From contig JBDTOI010000183.1 in assembly GCA_039933315.1 (NCBI GenBank), positions 1 to 7,888 of the forward strand: a DNA stretch of 7,888 nucleotides, read 5' to 3'. The notes beneath the pieces are model-generated. The model was given only the letters and a program-made list of their open reading frames with translations. It was not told the DNA's origin and ran no database searches. Numbering within the stretch: position 1 is the first letter of the stretch; every line of letters begins with the position of its first letter. The translations under genes were made by a program, and so were the position numbers. Below, piece by piece: positions 1 through 7,064 of the stretch. This DNA comes from DASXRU01 sp039933315 (lineage in GTDB: Bacteria > Acidobacteriota > Blastocatellia > Pyrinomonadales > Pyrinomonadaceae).

Positions 1-1250
1 GCAGTTCCGTATTTCGATACAAGGGGCGAGAGATCGATCCGCAGGCGGTCGGCCAGGAACTCAAGGTTCGGGCAGTGCTTACCGGGCGAGTCGTGCAACG
101 CGGTGACAACCTGGCTATCAGCCTCGAGCTGGTGGACGCCCAGGACAACAGCCAACTCTGGGGCGAGCAGTATGACCGCAAGCTCTCAGATCTTCTGGCC
201 TTACAAAAAGAGATTGCGAAGGAAATCTCTGAGAAGCTGCGCGTGAGACTGACAGGCGAAGATCAGAAGCGAGTCACCAGGAGCTCCACGGATAATGCTG
301 AAGCTTATGACTTTTACCTGAAGGGCCGCTACCACTTGAACAGGCTGACGGATGACGGGTTTATGAAAGGCCGCGACTACTTTCAACAGGCGATTGACAA
401 GGACCCTAACTACGGGCTGGCCTACGCCGGATTGGCAGATGCCTATAACAGGCTTAGTGGCTTTAACGCACTCCCACCCAGGGAGGGTTACCCGAAAGCA
501 AGGGCGGCAGCGATGAAGGCGCTGGAGCTTGATGACAAGTTGGCCGAAGCGCACACCGTGCTCGGGGCCGTCAATCTGTTTCATGACTGGGACTGGTCAG
601 GCGCCGAGAAAGAATTCAAGCGGGCCGTAGAGATCAACCAGAGCTATTCGGACGCTCACCAAATGTATAGCTACTATTTGTCCGCGATGGGGCGGTTCGA
701 TGAATCCCTCTACCAGATGAGGCGCGCGCAGGAACTCGATCCCCTCTCGCTTGAAAAAATCGCGGCCATCGGAGAAATATTTTACCTCCGACGCCAATAT
801 GACCAGGCATTAGAGCAATACCGGAAGGCGCTTGAGATGGACCCGAACTCCGGCTTTGCACACTGGGCCATCGGAAATGTTTATGTCCAAAAAGGGAGGT
901 ACGACGAAGCCATCGCGGAGTATCAAAAGTCAATGCCTCTTTCGGGAGACAGTCCCGACGAACCGGCATCGCTCGGATACGCGTATGGGCTGTCGGGTAA
1001 GAGACGCGAAGCGCACCAGGTGATAGAAGAGTTGAAGGAACGCTCAAAGCGAAGCTATATTTCGCCGACTTTAATTGCGACCATCTATACAGGGCTCGGA
1101 GAGAAAGATCAGGCTTTCGCGTGGCTCGACAAGGCTTATGACGGGCGGGACTCCATCCTGGTTCTGCTCAAAGTGGAGCCGATGTTCGACAGTCTTCGCT
1201 CCGACCCACGCTTTACAGACTTGCTGCGCCGCGTCGGACTGCCGCAGTGA
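1..1250 (+). CDS. FlgO/TolB-N-like domain plus TPR repeat signalling protein, 3' part
   Basis: The gene is cut at its 5' end. The frame is open from base 3, so the GTG at 75 is an internal codon and not the start; 415 residues are visible. Residues 1 to about 90 (from SSVFRYKGREIDPQAVG through GRVVQRGDNL and LWGEQY to ISEKLRVRL) match the TolB-N/FlgO-like domain of COG5616-type proteins, which is usually preceded by a Ser/Thr kinase, a winged-helix or a cyclase domain. About eight TPR-like helical hairpins follow, from residue 99 to about 380, with markers such as YFQQAIDKDPNYGLAYAGLADAY, AEAHTVLGAVN, YRKALEMDPNSG and GRYDEAIAEYQKS. The C-terminal LRSDPRFTDLLRRVGLP is a typical ending of this family. 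TPRs mediate protein-protein contacts, so the role is probably signal transduction. The stop at 1248-1250 is 20 nt before the next kinase start, which suggests one operon. The identity of the missing N-terminus is inferred; a kinase is the best guess. Confidence 0.88.
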   Translation, partial: SSVFRYKGREIDPQAVGQELKVRAVLTGRVVQRGDNLAISLELVDAQDNSQLWGEQYDRKLSDLLALQKEIAKEISEKLRVRLTGEDQKRVTRSSTDNAEAYDFYLKGRYHLNRLTDDGFMKGRDYFQQAIDKDPNYGLAYAGLADAYNRLSGFNALPPREGYPKARAAAMKALELDDKLAEAHTVLGAVNLFHDWDWSGAEKEFKRAVEINQSYSDAHQMYSYYLSAMGRFDESLYQMRRAQELDPLSLEKIAAIGEIFYLRRQYDQALEQYRKALEMDPNSGFAHWAIGNVYVQKGRYDEAIAEYQKSMPLSGDSPDEPASLGYAYGLSGKRREAHQVIEELKERSKRSYISPTLIATIYTGLGEKDQAFAWLDKAYDGRDSILVLLKVEPMFDSLRSDPRFTDLLRRVGLPQ

Positions 1251-1257
1251 TTTGATT

Positions 1258-1262
1258 GGAAG
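1258..1262 (+). promoter_or_regulatory. Ribosome binding site that decides the start of kinase 1
   Basis: GGAAG lies 8 nt before the TTG at 1271. The other in-frame TTG, at 1256, overlaps this motif and has no purine-rich sequence at a useful distance upstream. The motif therefore favours the start at 1271, which also gives the usual family N-terminus (TIATGTRLGRYEIRS). Confidence 0.6.
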
Positions 1263-1270
1263 AAAAACTG

Positions 1271-4072
1271 TTGACCATTGCCACCGGCACGCGTCTCGGT
1301 CGTTATGAAATCCGCTCCCAACTTGGGGTTGGCGGCATGGGTGAGGTGTACCTGGCGGAGGACACCAAACTGGATCGAAAGGTGGCGTTGAAGATTCTGC
1401 CGGGGGAAGTGGCCGGCAACCAGGATCGCATGCGGCGTTTTGTGCAGGAGGCCAAGAGCGCGGCTGCCCTGAATCATCCGAACATCGCCCACATCTATGA
1501 AATCGAAGAGGCAGTCGGCACCCACTTCATCGCCATGGAGTATGTCGAAGGCCAGACCCTGCGCGAGAAGATTCATCGCGACGGCACTGCTTTGGTAAAA
1601 CTGCTGAAATACTTCGTGCAGGTGGCCGATGGCCTTTCCAAAGCTCACGGTGCCGGGATTGTGCATCGCGATCTGAAGCCCGACAACATCATGATCACGC
1701 GCGAGGGCTATGCCAAGATCCTCGACTTCGGCCTGGCCAAACTGATCGAACTCCCCAGGCAGAAGCCCGACCGTGAGGGAGGGCTCGAGGAGGAACATCT
1801 CAGTGAAATGGCCACTGCAGTGCTGCAGCAACACTCGATGCCCGGAACAGTCCTCGGCACCGCCGGCTACATGTCTCCCGAACAAGCCCGCGGCAAAGTG
1901 AGGGAGATAGACCACCGCTCTGACATCTTCTCTTTCGGCTGCATCCTCTTCGAAGCCGCCACCGGCCAAAAGGCCTTCGGCGGCGAAGACGCGCTGGACT
2001 CGCTGCACAAGATTGTCCATGCCCCCACGCCGCAAATCGCGGAGGTAAATCCCAACGCCCCAGCGGAGTTGCAAAGGATTGTGCGGCGATGCCTGGCAAA
2101 GGATCCCGACAAGCGTTACCAATCCATCAAGGAAGTGGCCATCGAGTTGGACGAACTGCGACAGGAGTTGAAGGGCGCTTCCGAACTCCACGATTCGGTC
2201 CATCACACCGCAGGCAGCGCAGCTGCGACGCAGAGTCAGCCCGCGCTGGCGCAGGGGTCATCAATTGCCACCAGCATTCCCGCAGAGTCGATCTCAACTC
2301 GGGCCTCGAGCGCCGAATACATCATCCGGGGAGTAAGAAGGAATAAAAAGATCCTGTTTGCAGCGTTGGCCATGATTGTGTTGGCGGGAGGGACTCTCGC
2401 AATCTATCAGTACGCCCTTAAGCCCAAGCCAGCTTTGGCACACTTCGAACGCGTGAAGCTGACGCGCATCACGACCGAGGGAAACTTGCAGAGCGTCGCC
2501 GTCGCGCCGGACGGCAAATACATCGCCTATACGCTGCTCGAAGGCGGGAAGTACAGCCTCTGGACGAAGCACCTGGCGACCGACAGCCGCGTGCAGATCG
2601 TCGCCCCGACCCCGGCGACGATCATGACCCCTTACTTCTTCTCGCACGATGGCGGTTACGTATTCTACGGCCAGCGCGATGAGCAGAATCGGACGGGCGC
2701 GCTCTTCCAGGTCGCGGTGCTGGGCGGTCCGCCGAAGAAAATCCTGACCCACATCAACTCCGCGGCCGGTCTGTCGCCCGACGGCAAGCAGATCGCTTTC
2801 GCACGCTACCGCCCCGCCGTGGCTTCGGAACAGTACCAGGTGTGGTTGGCGAACGCCGATGGCACGAACGAGCGCCGACTCTGGGGTTGCACCGAGCCAA
2901 AATGGCTTGGACTCAACGGCGTGTCATGGTCGCCCGACGGGAAGCTCCTCACCGTTGACTACGGCACCGAGGAGGAGGGCGACGACCACACGACGGTCGG
3001 AGCGATCGCGGTCGCAGATGGGACGTTCAAAGTGATCTCCGCGAAGCGTTGGAATCGGGTCGGGCGGGTCGCGTGGTTCGGCGACGGGGGCGGCATGGCC
3101 ATGGCTGCGCGGGAGCGCGGGGCGGATAACTGGCAGATATGGCGGCTCTCTTACCCCGGCGGCGAGGAGCAGCGCCTGACGAACGATCTCCACTCCTACG
3201 GCTTCACCAGCCTGACGCTCACCGCCGACTCGCGCACGCTCGTCGCCCTGCAAGTCGAAGGGACGGCTGCCGTATGGATCGCCCCTGAGGGCGACGCGCG
3301 GCGCGCACGCGCCATCACCTCGAGGAGCAGCAACGGCGGATTCGACTGGACGCCCGACGGTCGTTTGGTGTTCACCTCAAACGCGGGCGGCAGGCCGGGC
3401 ATCTGGGTGATGAACGCCGACGGGGGCGAACCGAAGCAGTTGACCGAGGGCGGCAGTTTGCCGCAAGTGTCGTCCGACGGGCGCTACATCTTCCACGAGT
3501 CGGAGCGTTCGAAGACCAAACAGGTCTGGCGCGTGGACAGCGACGGCTCACACCCGAAGCAGTTGACCGAGGGCGGCAGCGTGGAGACCTTCGCGCTCAC
3601 GCCGGACGGTCGCTGGGTCATTTACAGTCTCTACACGCCCAGTATCTGGAAAGTCCCGGTGGACGGTGGAGCGCCGACTAAAGTGGCCGATGGTCAGGCT
3701 TTCAACTTGCGGGTTTCACCCGATGGCAGGCTCCTCGCCTATACCGGCCTGGATCCGCAGACGAATAGCCTGCGCCTCACGGTCCTCACGCTGGAAGGCG
3801 GCGCGTCCGTCAAGACGTTTGACTTGCCGGTGACGGCGACCAGCTTGTTCCACTGGTTGCCCGATTCTCGCGCGATGGTTTACGCGGACAACCGCGGCGA
3901 TGTCGGGAACCTTTGGCGTTTACCGCTCGACGGCCCGTCCGCGCAGATGACCGACTTCAAGTCAGATCACATCAACTTTTTCGCCTACTCACGCGATGGC
4001 AAACAACTTGCTCTCTCGCGCGGTAACATTACGCGGGACGCCCTGATGATCAGCGACGAAGAGAATGACTAA
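1271..4072 (+). CDS. Membrane Ser/Thr protein kinase with C-terminal TolB/WD40-like propeller (kinase 1)
   Basis: This is a 933-residue Hanks-type (PknB-like) kinase predicted to phosphorylate Ser/Thr on cytoplasmic proteins. Residues from TTG 1271: glycine loop GVGGMGEV about 20-26, ATP-binding Lys41 (VALKIL), catalytic HRDLKPDN with Asp134 and Asn139, DFG at 152-154, then GTAGYMSPEQ and the DHRSDIFSFG helix. All key catalytic residues are present. The segment from DFG to SPE is long (53 residues) and carries an acidic insert (GGLEEEHLSE). A polar Ser/Ala/Gln-rich linker (about 300-355) leads to one membrane helix at 361-379, preceded by RRNKK, which suggests kinase inside and C-terminus outside. 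The rest is a beta-propeller with PD40-type xPDG/xxDG motifs near residues 413, 503, 555, 695, 735, 778, 817, 864 and 908. TTG 1256 is an alternative start adding five residues. It probably shares a transcript with the upstream TPR gene. The propeller ligand is unknown. Confidence 0.93.
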   Translation: MTIATGTRLGRYEIRSQLGVGGMGEVYLAEDTKLDRKVALKILPGEVAGNQDRMRRFVQEAKSAAALNHPNIAHIYEIEEAVGTHFIAMEYVEGQTLREKIHRDGTALVKLLKYFVQVADGLSKAHGAGIVHRDLKPDNIMITREGYAKILDFGLAKLIELPRQKPDREGGLEEEHLSEMATAVLQQHSMPGTVLGTAGYMSPEQARGKVREIDHRSDIFSFGCILFEAATGQKAFGGEDALDSLHKIVHAPTPQIAEVNPNAPAELQRIVRRCLAKDPDKRYQSIKEVAIELDELRQELKGASELHDSVHHTAGSAAATQSQPALAQGSSIATSIPAESISTRASSAEYIIRGVRRNKKILFAALAMIVLAGGTLAIYQYALKPKPALAHFERVKLTRITTEGNLQSVAVAPDGKYIAYTLLEGGKYSLWTKHLATDSRVQIVAPTPATIMTPYFFSHDGGYVFYGQRDEQNRTGALFQVAVLGGPPKKILTHINSAAGLSPDGKQIAFARYRPAVASEQYQVWLANADGTNERRLWGCTEPKWLGLNGVSWSPDGKLLTVDYGTEEEGDDHTTVGAIAVADGTFKVISAKRWNRVGRVAWFGDGGGMAMAARERGADNWQIWRLSYPGGEEQRLTNDLHSYGFTSLTLTADSRTLVALQVEGTAAVWIAPEGDARRARAITSRSSNGGFDWTPDGRLVFTSNAGGRPGIWVMNADGGEPKQLTEGGSLPQVSSDGRYIFHESERSKTKQVWRVDSDGSHPKQLTEGGSVETFALTPDGRWVIYSLYTPSIWKVPVDGGAPTKVADGQAFNLRVSPDGRLLAYTGLDPQTNSLRLTVLTLEGGASVKTFDLPVTATSLFHWLPDSRAMVYADNRGDVGNLWRLPLDGPSAQMTDFKSDHINFFAYSRDGKQLALSRGNITRDALMISDEEND
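3431..3579 (+). repeat. 26-bp exact direct repeat in the kinase 1 propeller
   Basis: Bases 3431-3456 and 3554-3579 are identical. They lie 123 nt (41 codons) apart and in the same frame, each encoding PKQLTEGGS at the same place in adjacent propeller blades. The flanking codons have diverged (NADGGE before the first copy, DSDGSH before the second), although the blade pattern xxDGxxPKQLTEGGS is shared. This fits duplication of a blade followed by divergence, or local gene conversion. Confidence 0.85.
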
Positions 4073-4086
4073 TCCATTTCATTCTC
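4061..4086 (+). terminator. Hairpin spanning the kinase 1 stop codon
   Basis: GAGAATGA (4061-4068) and TCATTCTC (4079-4086) form a perfect 8-bp inverted repeat around a 10-nt loop that contains the TAA stop. No T-run follows directly, but a second hairpin begins one base later. Together they may act as a transcript-end or mRNA-stabilising structure. The inverted repeat is directly visible; its function is inferred. Confidence 0.4.
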
Positions 4087-4087
4087 A

Positions 4088-4103
4088 CCCGGTTTCAACC
4101 GGG
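4088..4103 (+). terminator. GC-rich hairpin downstream of kinase 1
   Basis: CCCGGTTTCAACCGGG is a perfect 7-bp inverted repeat with a 2-nt centre; in RNA it would likely form a 6-bp stem with a 4-nt loop. It sits 15 nt after the stop codon. The usual U-tract is absent (GGCATCGAG follows), so it is not a canonical intrinsic terminator. It could be a Rho-assisted terminator, a 3'-end stabiliser or a REP-like extragenic palindrome. Confidence 0.4.
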
Positions 4104-4153
4104 GGCATCGAGTCAACTTATGGTGGGAACGTTTCGAGATATCAGAAAGCAGC

Positions 4154-4167
4154 AGGCAGTAGGCAGT
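4154..4167 (+). repeat. 7-bp short tandem repeat
   Basis: AGGCAGT occurs twice in direct succession (4154-4160 and 4161-4167), preceded by a degenerate AGCAGC. From memory, strings of this 7-mer type occur between genes in many Acidobacteriota and other environmental genomes; that is recollection, not checked here. Two perfect units is short, so confidence rests mainly on its context beside the 9-bp repeat. Confidence 0.5.
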
Positions 4168-4206
4168 ACGCTGCACAGTTCGTTCTCCTCGTCCTGTCTC
4201 TGTATC

Positions 4207-4233
4207 TAATCTGTGTAATCTGCGTAATCTGTG
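4207..4233 (+). repeat. 9-bp short tandem repeat just before kinase 2
   Basis: There are three head-to-tail units: TAATCTGTG (4207-4215), TAATCTGCG (4216-4224) and TAATCTGTG (4225-4233). The outer units are identical and the middle one differs at one base. The array is followed by GATTCGCCTC and then the ATG at 4244. The GTGGA at 4231-4235 formed at the end of the last unit is the only Shine-Dalgarno-like purine motif upstream of this gene, so the repeat may form part of its translation-initiation region. Confidence 0.75.
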
Positions 4234-4243
4234 GATTCGCCTC

Positions 4244-6940
4244 ATGCCAATTCTGATGAGCATCACTGCCGGCACACTTCTTGGTCGCTATGAAATCCGC
4301 TCGATGATTGGCGCGGGCGGAATGGGCGAGGTCTATCGCGCGCATGACCCGAAGCTGCAACGGGAGGTGGCCGTCAAGATACTTCCGCTCGCCGTCTCGC
4401 AGGACCCGGCGCGCCTGCAACGCTTCGAGCAGGAAGCTCACGCTGCCTCGCGGCTCAACCATCCGAACATCCTTTCCATCTACGACGTCGGCGCCCATGA
4501 TGGTATTTCCTTCATTGTCTCAGAATTGCTTGAAGGTGAGACGTTGCGCGCGCGCATGCAGGATGGCGCGCTGCCCGGGCGAACTGTATTTGATTTCGCC
4601 GCGCAGATCGCCGGAGCTCTGGCCGTCGCACACGAGCGCGGCATCGTCCACCGCGACCTGAAGCCGGAAAACATCTTCATCACTAACGACGATAAGGTGA
4701 AGATACTGGACTTCGGTCTGGCCCGGCTGGTGCTTCCGCGCACTGACGAAGTGGACATGGAGGCCCCCACCAGTCTCAAGACTGCGCCAGGCCTAATCCT
4801 CGGCACTGTCGGTTACATGTCGCCGGAGCAGGTGGACGGCCGGCCGGCAGATCACCGGGCGGACCTCTTCTCGTTCGGCGCGGTGCTTTACGAGATGCTT
4901 GCGGGCCGGCGCGCCTTTCGTGGCGAATCAACCATCGACACGTTGAACGCAATCCGCAAGGAAGAGCCGCCGGAGCTCTCGCTGTTGAACCGAAACGTGC
5001 CCCCAGGCCTGGAGCGCGTCATACAGCGCTGCCTGGAAAAAAAGCCGGAGCGACGTTTCCAGTCGGCCAGCGATTTGGCCTTCGCGCTGGAAGCGTTCTC
5101 ACAACCAGCCATCACTTCCGGGCCGGCGGTCGCTGCTCTGCCGGCGCCGGCGCGACGAATAAATAATCGCGAGTTGCTCGCCTGGGTGCTGGCAGGCGCA
5201 TTCTTGCTGGTCGCCGCCATGTTTGCGGTTCTTTACATTCGGCGCGCGCCCGCCGAAGCCCAGGCCGCTCGCTTCCTGGTGTCACCGCCGGAGAAGGCGA
5301 CGTTCACTTACTCTGAAGAAGCAAACACGTTGGGCCTATCGCCGGACGGCCAGCGTTTGGCCTTCACCGCTAACTCAGAGGGACGCAAGCTGCTTTACGT
5401 GCGGCCACTCAATGCGCTTGAGGCGCTACCGATCGCAGGCACCGATGGGGCGGCGTCGCCGTTCTGGTCCGCGGATAGCCATTTTATCGCGTTTCTCGCG
5501 GAAGGTAAGTTGAAGCGGGTCGAAGCGACGGGCGGCGCGCCGCCGCAAATAATTTGCGACGTGAAAGGGCGGTCGATTACCGGAACGTGGAACCGCGCGG
5601 GCCTGATTCTCTTCGCAATGTTTGGCGGCGATTACGGAATTTATCGGGTGGACGCCAGCGGCGGGGCGGCGACGCTGGTCGTGAAAAACGACGGCGCACG
5701 TCGTGATGATCGGCGGCGCGCGGAGCCGTATTGGCCGCAGTTCCTGCCCGACGGTCGCCGCTTTTTGTACCACGCCGGGTCCAACAAAGGAGGGGGCACT
5801 TTTGTCAGATCATTAGACTCTGGCGAGGACCGGACCGTCGTGCTAGGCAGCTCGCTGGCGATGTATGCGCCGCCAGGTTTTCTGCTATATGTGCAGCAGG
5901 GGACACTATTGGCCCAGCCATTTGACGCCTCCAGCGCGCAGGTCAAGGGCGACCCGTTTCCGATCGTCGAGCGGGTCAAATATCTTAATCCGACCGGCAA
6001 CGCCGCCTTCTGGGTTTCGCAGAATGGCGTGCTGGCCTACCAGTCCCGCGCTAGTGTTTCGCGGCTGGTCTGGTTTGATCGGGGCGGAGAGGAGCAAGGG
6101 CAGGTCGGAGCGCCCGGCGAGTATGGCGGTTTGCGGCTTTCGCCCGACGCGCAGCGAGTGGTAGTGAGCATGGCCGACCCGCGTTCGAGCCTTGGGTTGC
6201 ATGACCTCTGGATTTATGAACTTGCGCGCAACACGCCGACGCGGTTCACCACCGATATTGAAGGTAAGGACACAGAGTGGTGGCCCATCTGGTCTCCCGA
6301 TAGCCGTCGGGTTGTTTTCGCCACGGATGTCGGCGGGCCTCCGCACCTTTACCAGAAAGGTTTAAGCGACACCGGAGGGGGTGAACAACTCCTCCCGCTA
6401 AGCGGCATTCAAGTCCCGAACGACTGGTCTGCTGACGGCACATTCATTGTTTACGAAGAGAGCGGCGCAAACAATGGCATGGACTTGTGGCTGCTGCCGC
6501 TCTCAGGAGAACGCAAACCGGTCCCATTTCTACAAACGCAGTTCAGCGAAACGCAGGCTCAATTTTCTCCGGACAGTCGCTGGGTCGCCTACGTCTCGGA
6601 CGAGTCCGGCCAACCCGAAGTCTATGTCCAGGCTTTCACCGGCTCGCCCGAGAGACGGCGAATCTCAACCCATGGCGGAGCGCGCCCGCGCTGGCGACGC
6701 GACGGCCAGGAGCTCTTTTATTTGTCACCGGATAACAAGCTGATGGTCGTTCCCGTGACGGGTGGGACGGCGTTTGCGGCGGGCGAGCCTAAAGCACTCT
6801 TCCGCATCAACTCAGGGGTATGGCAGGACTACGATGTGACCGCGAATGGCCAGCGTTTTCTCAGCAACAACGCGGCGGCCAGCGCGAACTCTTTGCCCAT
6901 CACAGTAGTGTTGAATTGGACCGCAGACTTGAAGCGATGA
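4244..6940 (+). CDS. Membrane Ser/Thr protein kinase with C-terminal TolB/WD40-like propeller (kinase 2)
   Basis: This is an 898-residue paralogue of the preceding gene. The kinase domain covers about residues 15-280: GAGGMGEV loop at 23-30, Lys45 (VAVKIL), HRDLKPEN with Asp138, DFG at 156-158, GTVGYMSPEQ and DHRADLFSFG. All catalytic residues are present, and DFG to SPE spans 40 residues. A short Pro/Ala linker leads to one membrane helix at about 311-332 (WVLAGAFLLVAAMFAVLYI). The C-terminal propeller has PD40-like motifs near residues 367, 410, 502, 634, 685, 730, 776 and 819, and ends in DVTANGQRFL and ITVVLNWTADLKR, a common ending of kinases of this type. The predicted layout is a cytoplasmic kinase with a periplasmic sensor propeller. 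Initiation signals are weak: GTGGA 8 nt before ATG 4244, and nothing before ATG 4256, although 4256 gives the more typical N-terminus (MSITAGTLLGRYEIRS). Either start is possible. The substrate and ligand are unknown. Confidence 0.93.
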   Translation: MPILMSITAGTLLGRYEIRSMIGAGGMGEVYRAHDPKLQREVAVKILPLAVSQDPARLQRFEQEAHAASRLNHPNILSIYDVGAHDGISFIVSELLEGETLRARMQDGALPGRTVFDFAAQIAGALAVAHERGIVHRDLKPENIFITNDDKVKILDFGLARLVLPRTDEVDMEAPTSLKTAPGLILGTVGYMSPEQVDGRPADHRADLFSFGAVLYEMLAGRRAFRGESTIDTLNAIRKEEPPELSLLNRNVPPGLERVIQRCLEKKPERRFQSASDLAFALEAFSQPAITSGPAVAALPAPARRINNRELLAWVLAGAFLLVAAMFAVLYIRRAPAEAQAARFLVSPPEKATFTYSEEANTLGLSPDGQRLAFTANSEGRKLLYVRPLNALEALPIAGTDGAASPFWSADSHFIAFLAEGKLKRVEATGGAPPQIICDVKGRSITGTWNRAGLILFAMFGGDYGIYRVDASGGAATLVVKNDGARRDDRRRAEPYWPQFLPDGRRFLYHAGSNKGGGTFVRSLDSGEDRTVVLGSSLAMYAPPGFLLYVQQGTLLAQPFDASSAQVKGDPFPIVERVKYLNPTGNAAFWVSQNGVLAYQSRASVSRLVWFDRGGEEQGQVGAPGEYGGLRLSPDAQRVVVSMADPRSSLGLHDLWIYELARNTPTRFTTDIEGKDTEWWPIWSPDSRRVVFATDVGGPPHLYQKGLSDTGGGEQLLPLSGIQVPNDWSADGTFIVYEESGANNGMDLWLLPLSGERKPVPFLQTQFSETQAQFSPDSRWVAYVSDESGQPEVYVQAFTGSPERRRISTHGGARPRWRRDGQELFYLSPDNKLMVVPVTGGTAFAAGEPKALFRINSGVWQDYDVTANGQRFLSNNAAASANSLPITVVLNWTADLKR

Positions 6941-7064
6941 CGATTTTGATGTAACGCAAACGGTTAGTTCGCCGCCGCTTTCATATCACTGCGCCAGCTC
7001 CGATCACGTCAAGGTTGGCGTAGCGTGGAGGACTCTGGCGCCACGACAGCGAAGGAGATCATCT
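6941..7064. other. Spacer and leader before the hydrolase gene
   Basis: This 124-bp gap has no plausible gene. It contains GCGCCAG (6991-6997) and its inverted partner CTGGCGC (7035-7041), a 7-bp stem with a 37-nt loop; the second arm overlaps the 8-bp palindrome TGGCGCCA (7036-7043). The stem could be a weak leader structure or chance in GC-rich DNA. I found neither a convincing sigma70-type promoter nor an intrinsic terminator for kinase 2. Confidence 0.5.
7052..7057 (+). promoter_or_regulatory. Strong ribosome binding site of the hydrolase gene
   Basis: AAGGAG lies 7 nt before the ATG at 7065, a near-consensus Shine-Dalgarno sequence at good spacing. It fixes the start codon and contrasts with the weak initiation signals of the two kinase genes. 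Confidence 0.85.

Larger units (their letters stand above)
4073..4243. other. Structured intergenic spacer between the two kinases
   Basis: This 171-bp spacer holds most of the first hairpin (which begins in the kinase 1 coding end), the whole second hairpin, a plain stretch at about 4104-4150, a 7-bp tandem repeat and then a 9-bp tandem repeat ending 10 nt before the next ATG. Short open frames crossing it on both strands give repetitive peptides (ICVICVICG on +, ITQITQI and AYCLL on -), which are translations of the repeats and not genes. No convincing -35/-10 pair was found, so the promoter of kinase 2, if there is one here, is not assigned. Confidence 0.7.

Noticed and set aside
75..77. 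GTG at 75 as the start of the first gene
   Set aside because: The same frame is open back to base 3 and encodes the conserved FlgO-like segment (YKGREIDPQAVGQELKVRAV), so translation starts outside the window.
1136..2206. Long antisense open frame (356 codons) opposite the kinase 1 domain
   Set aside because: It lies opposite an unmistakable kinase domain with all motifs intact, shows no recognisable domain itself, and is the kind of shadow expected in GC-rich coding DNA.
4152..4233. CRISPR-like array
   Set aside because: The units are 7 and 9 bp with no spacers between them; they are simple tandem repeats.
4065..4256. Small + strand frame across the spacer ending in ICVICVICG-type sequence
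   Set aside because: The peptide is a translation of the 9-bp repeat, overlaps the end of kinase 1 and the start of kinase 2, and has no RBS. Similar repetitive peptides are likely annotation artefacts.
4142..4498. Antisense frame over the spacer and the kinase 2 start (ITQITQI, AYCLL)
   Set aside because: Its distinctive peptides come from the repeats read on the other strand, and the remainder is opposite the conserved kinase 2 N-lobe.
6946..6951. TTGATG as a -35 box for the hydrolase gene
   Set aside because: At 16-18 nt spacing only GC-rich sequence (around TCGCCG) is present and no -10 match is seen.
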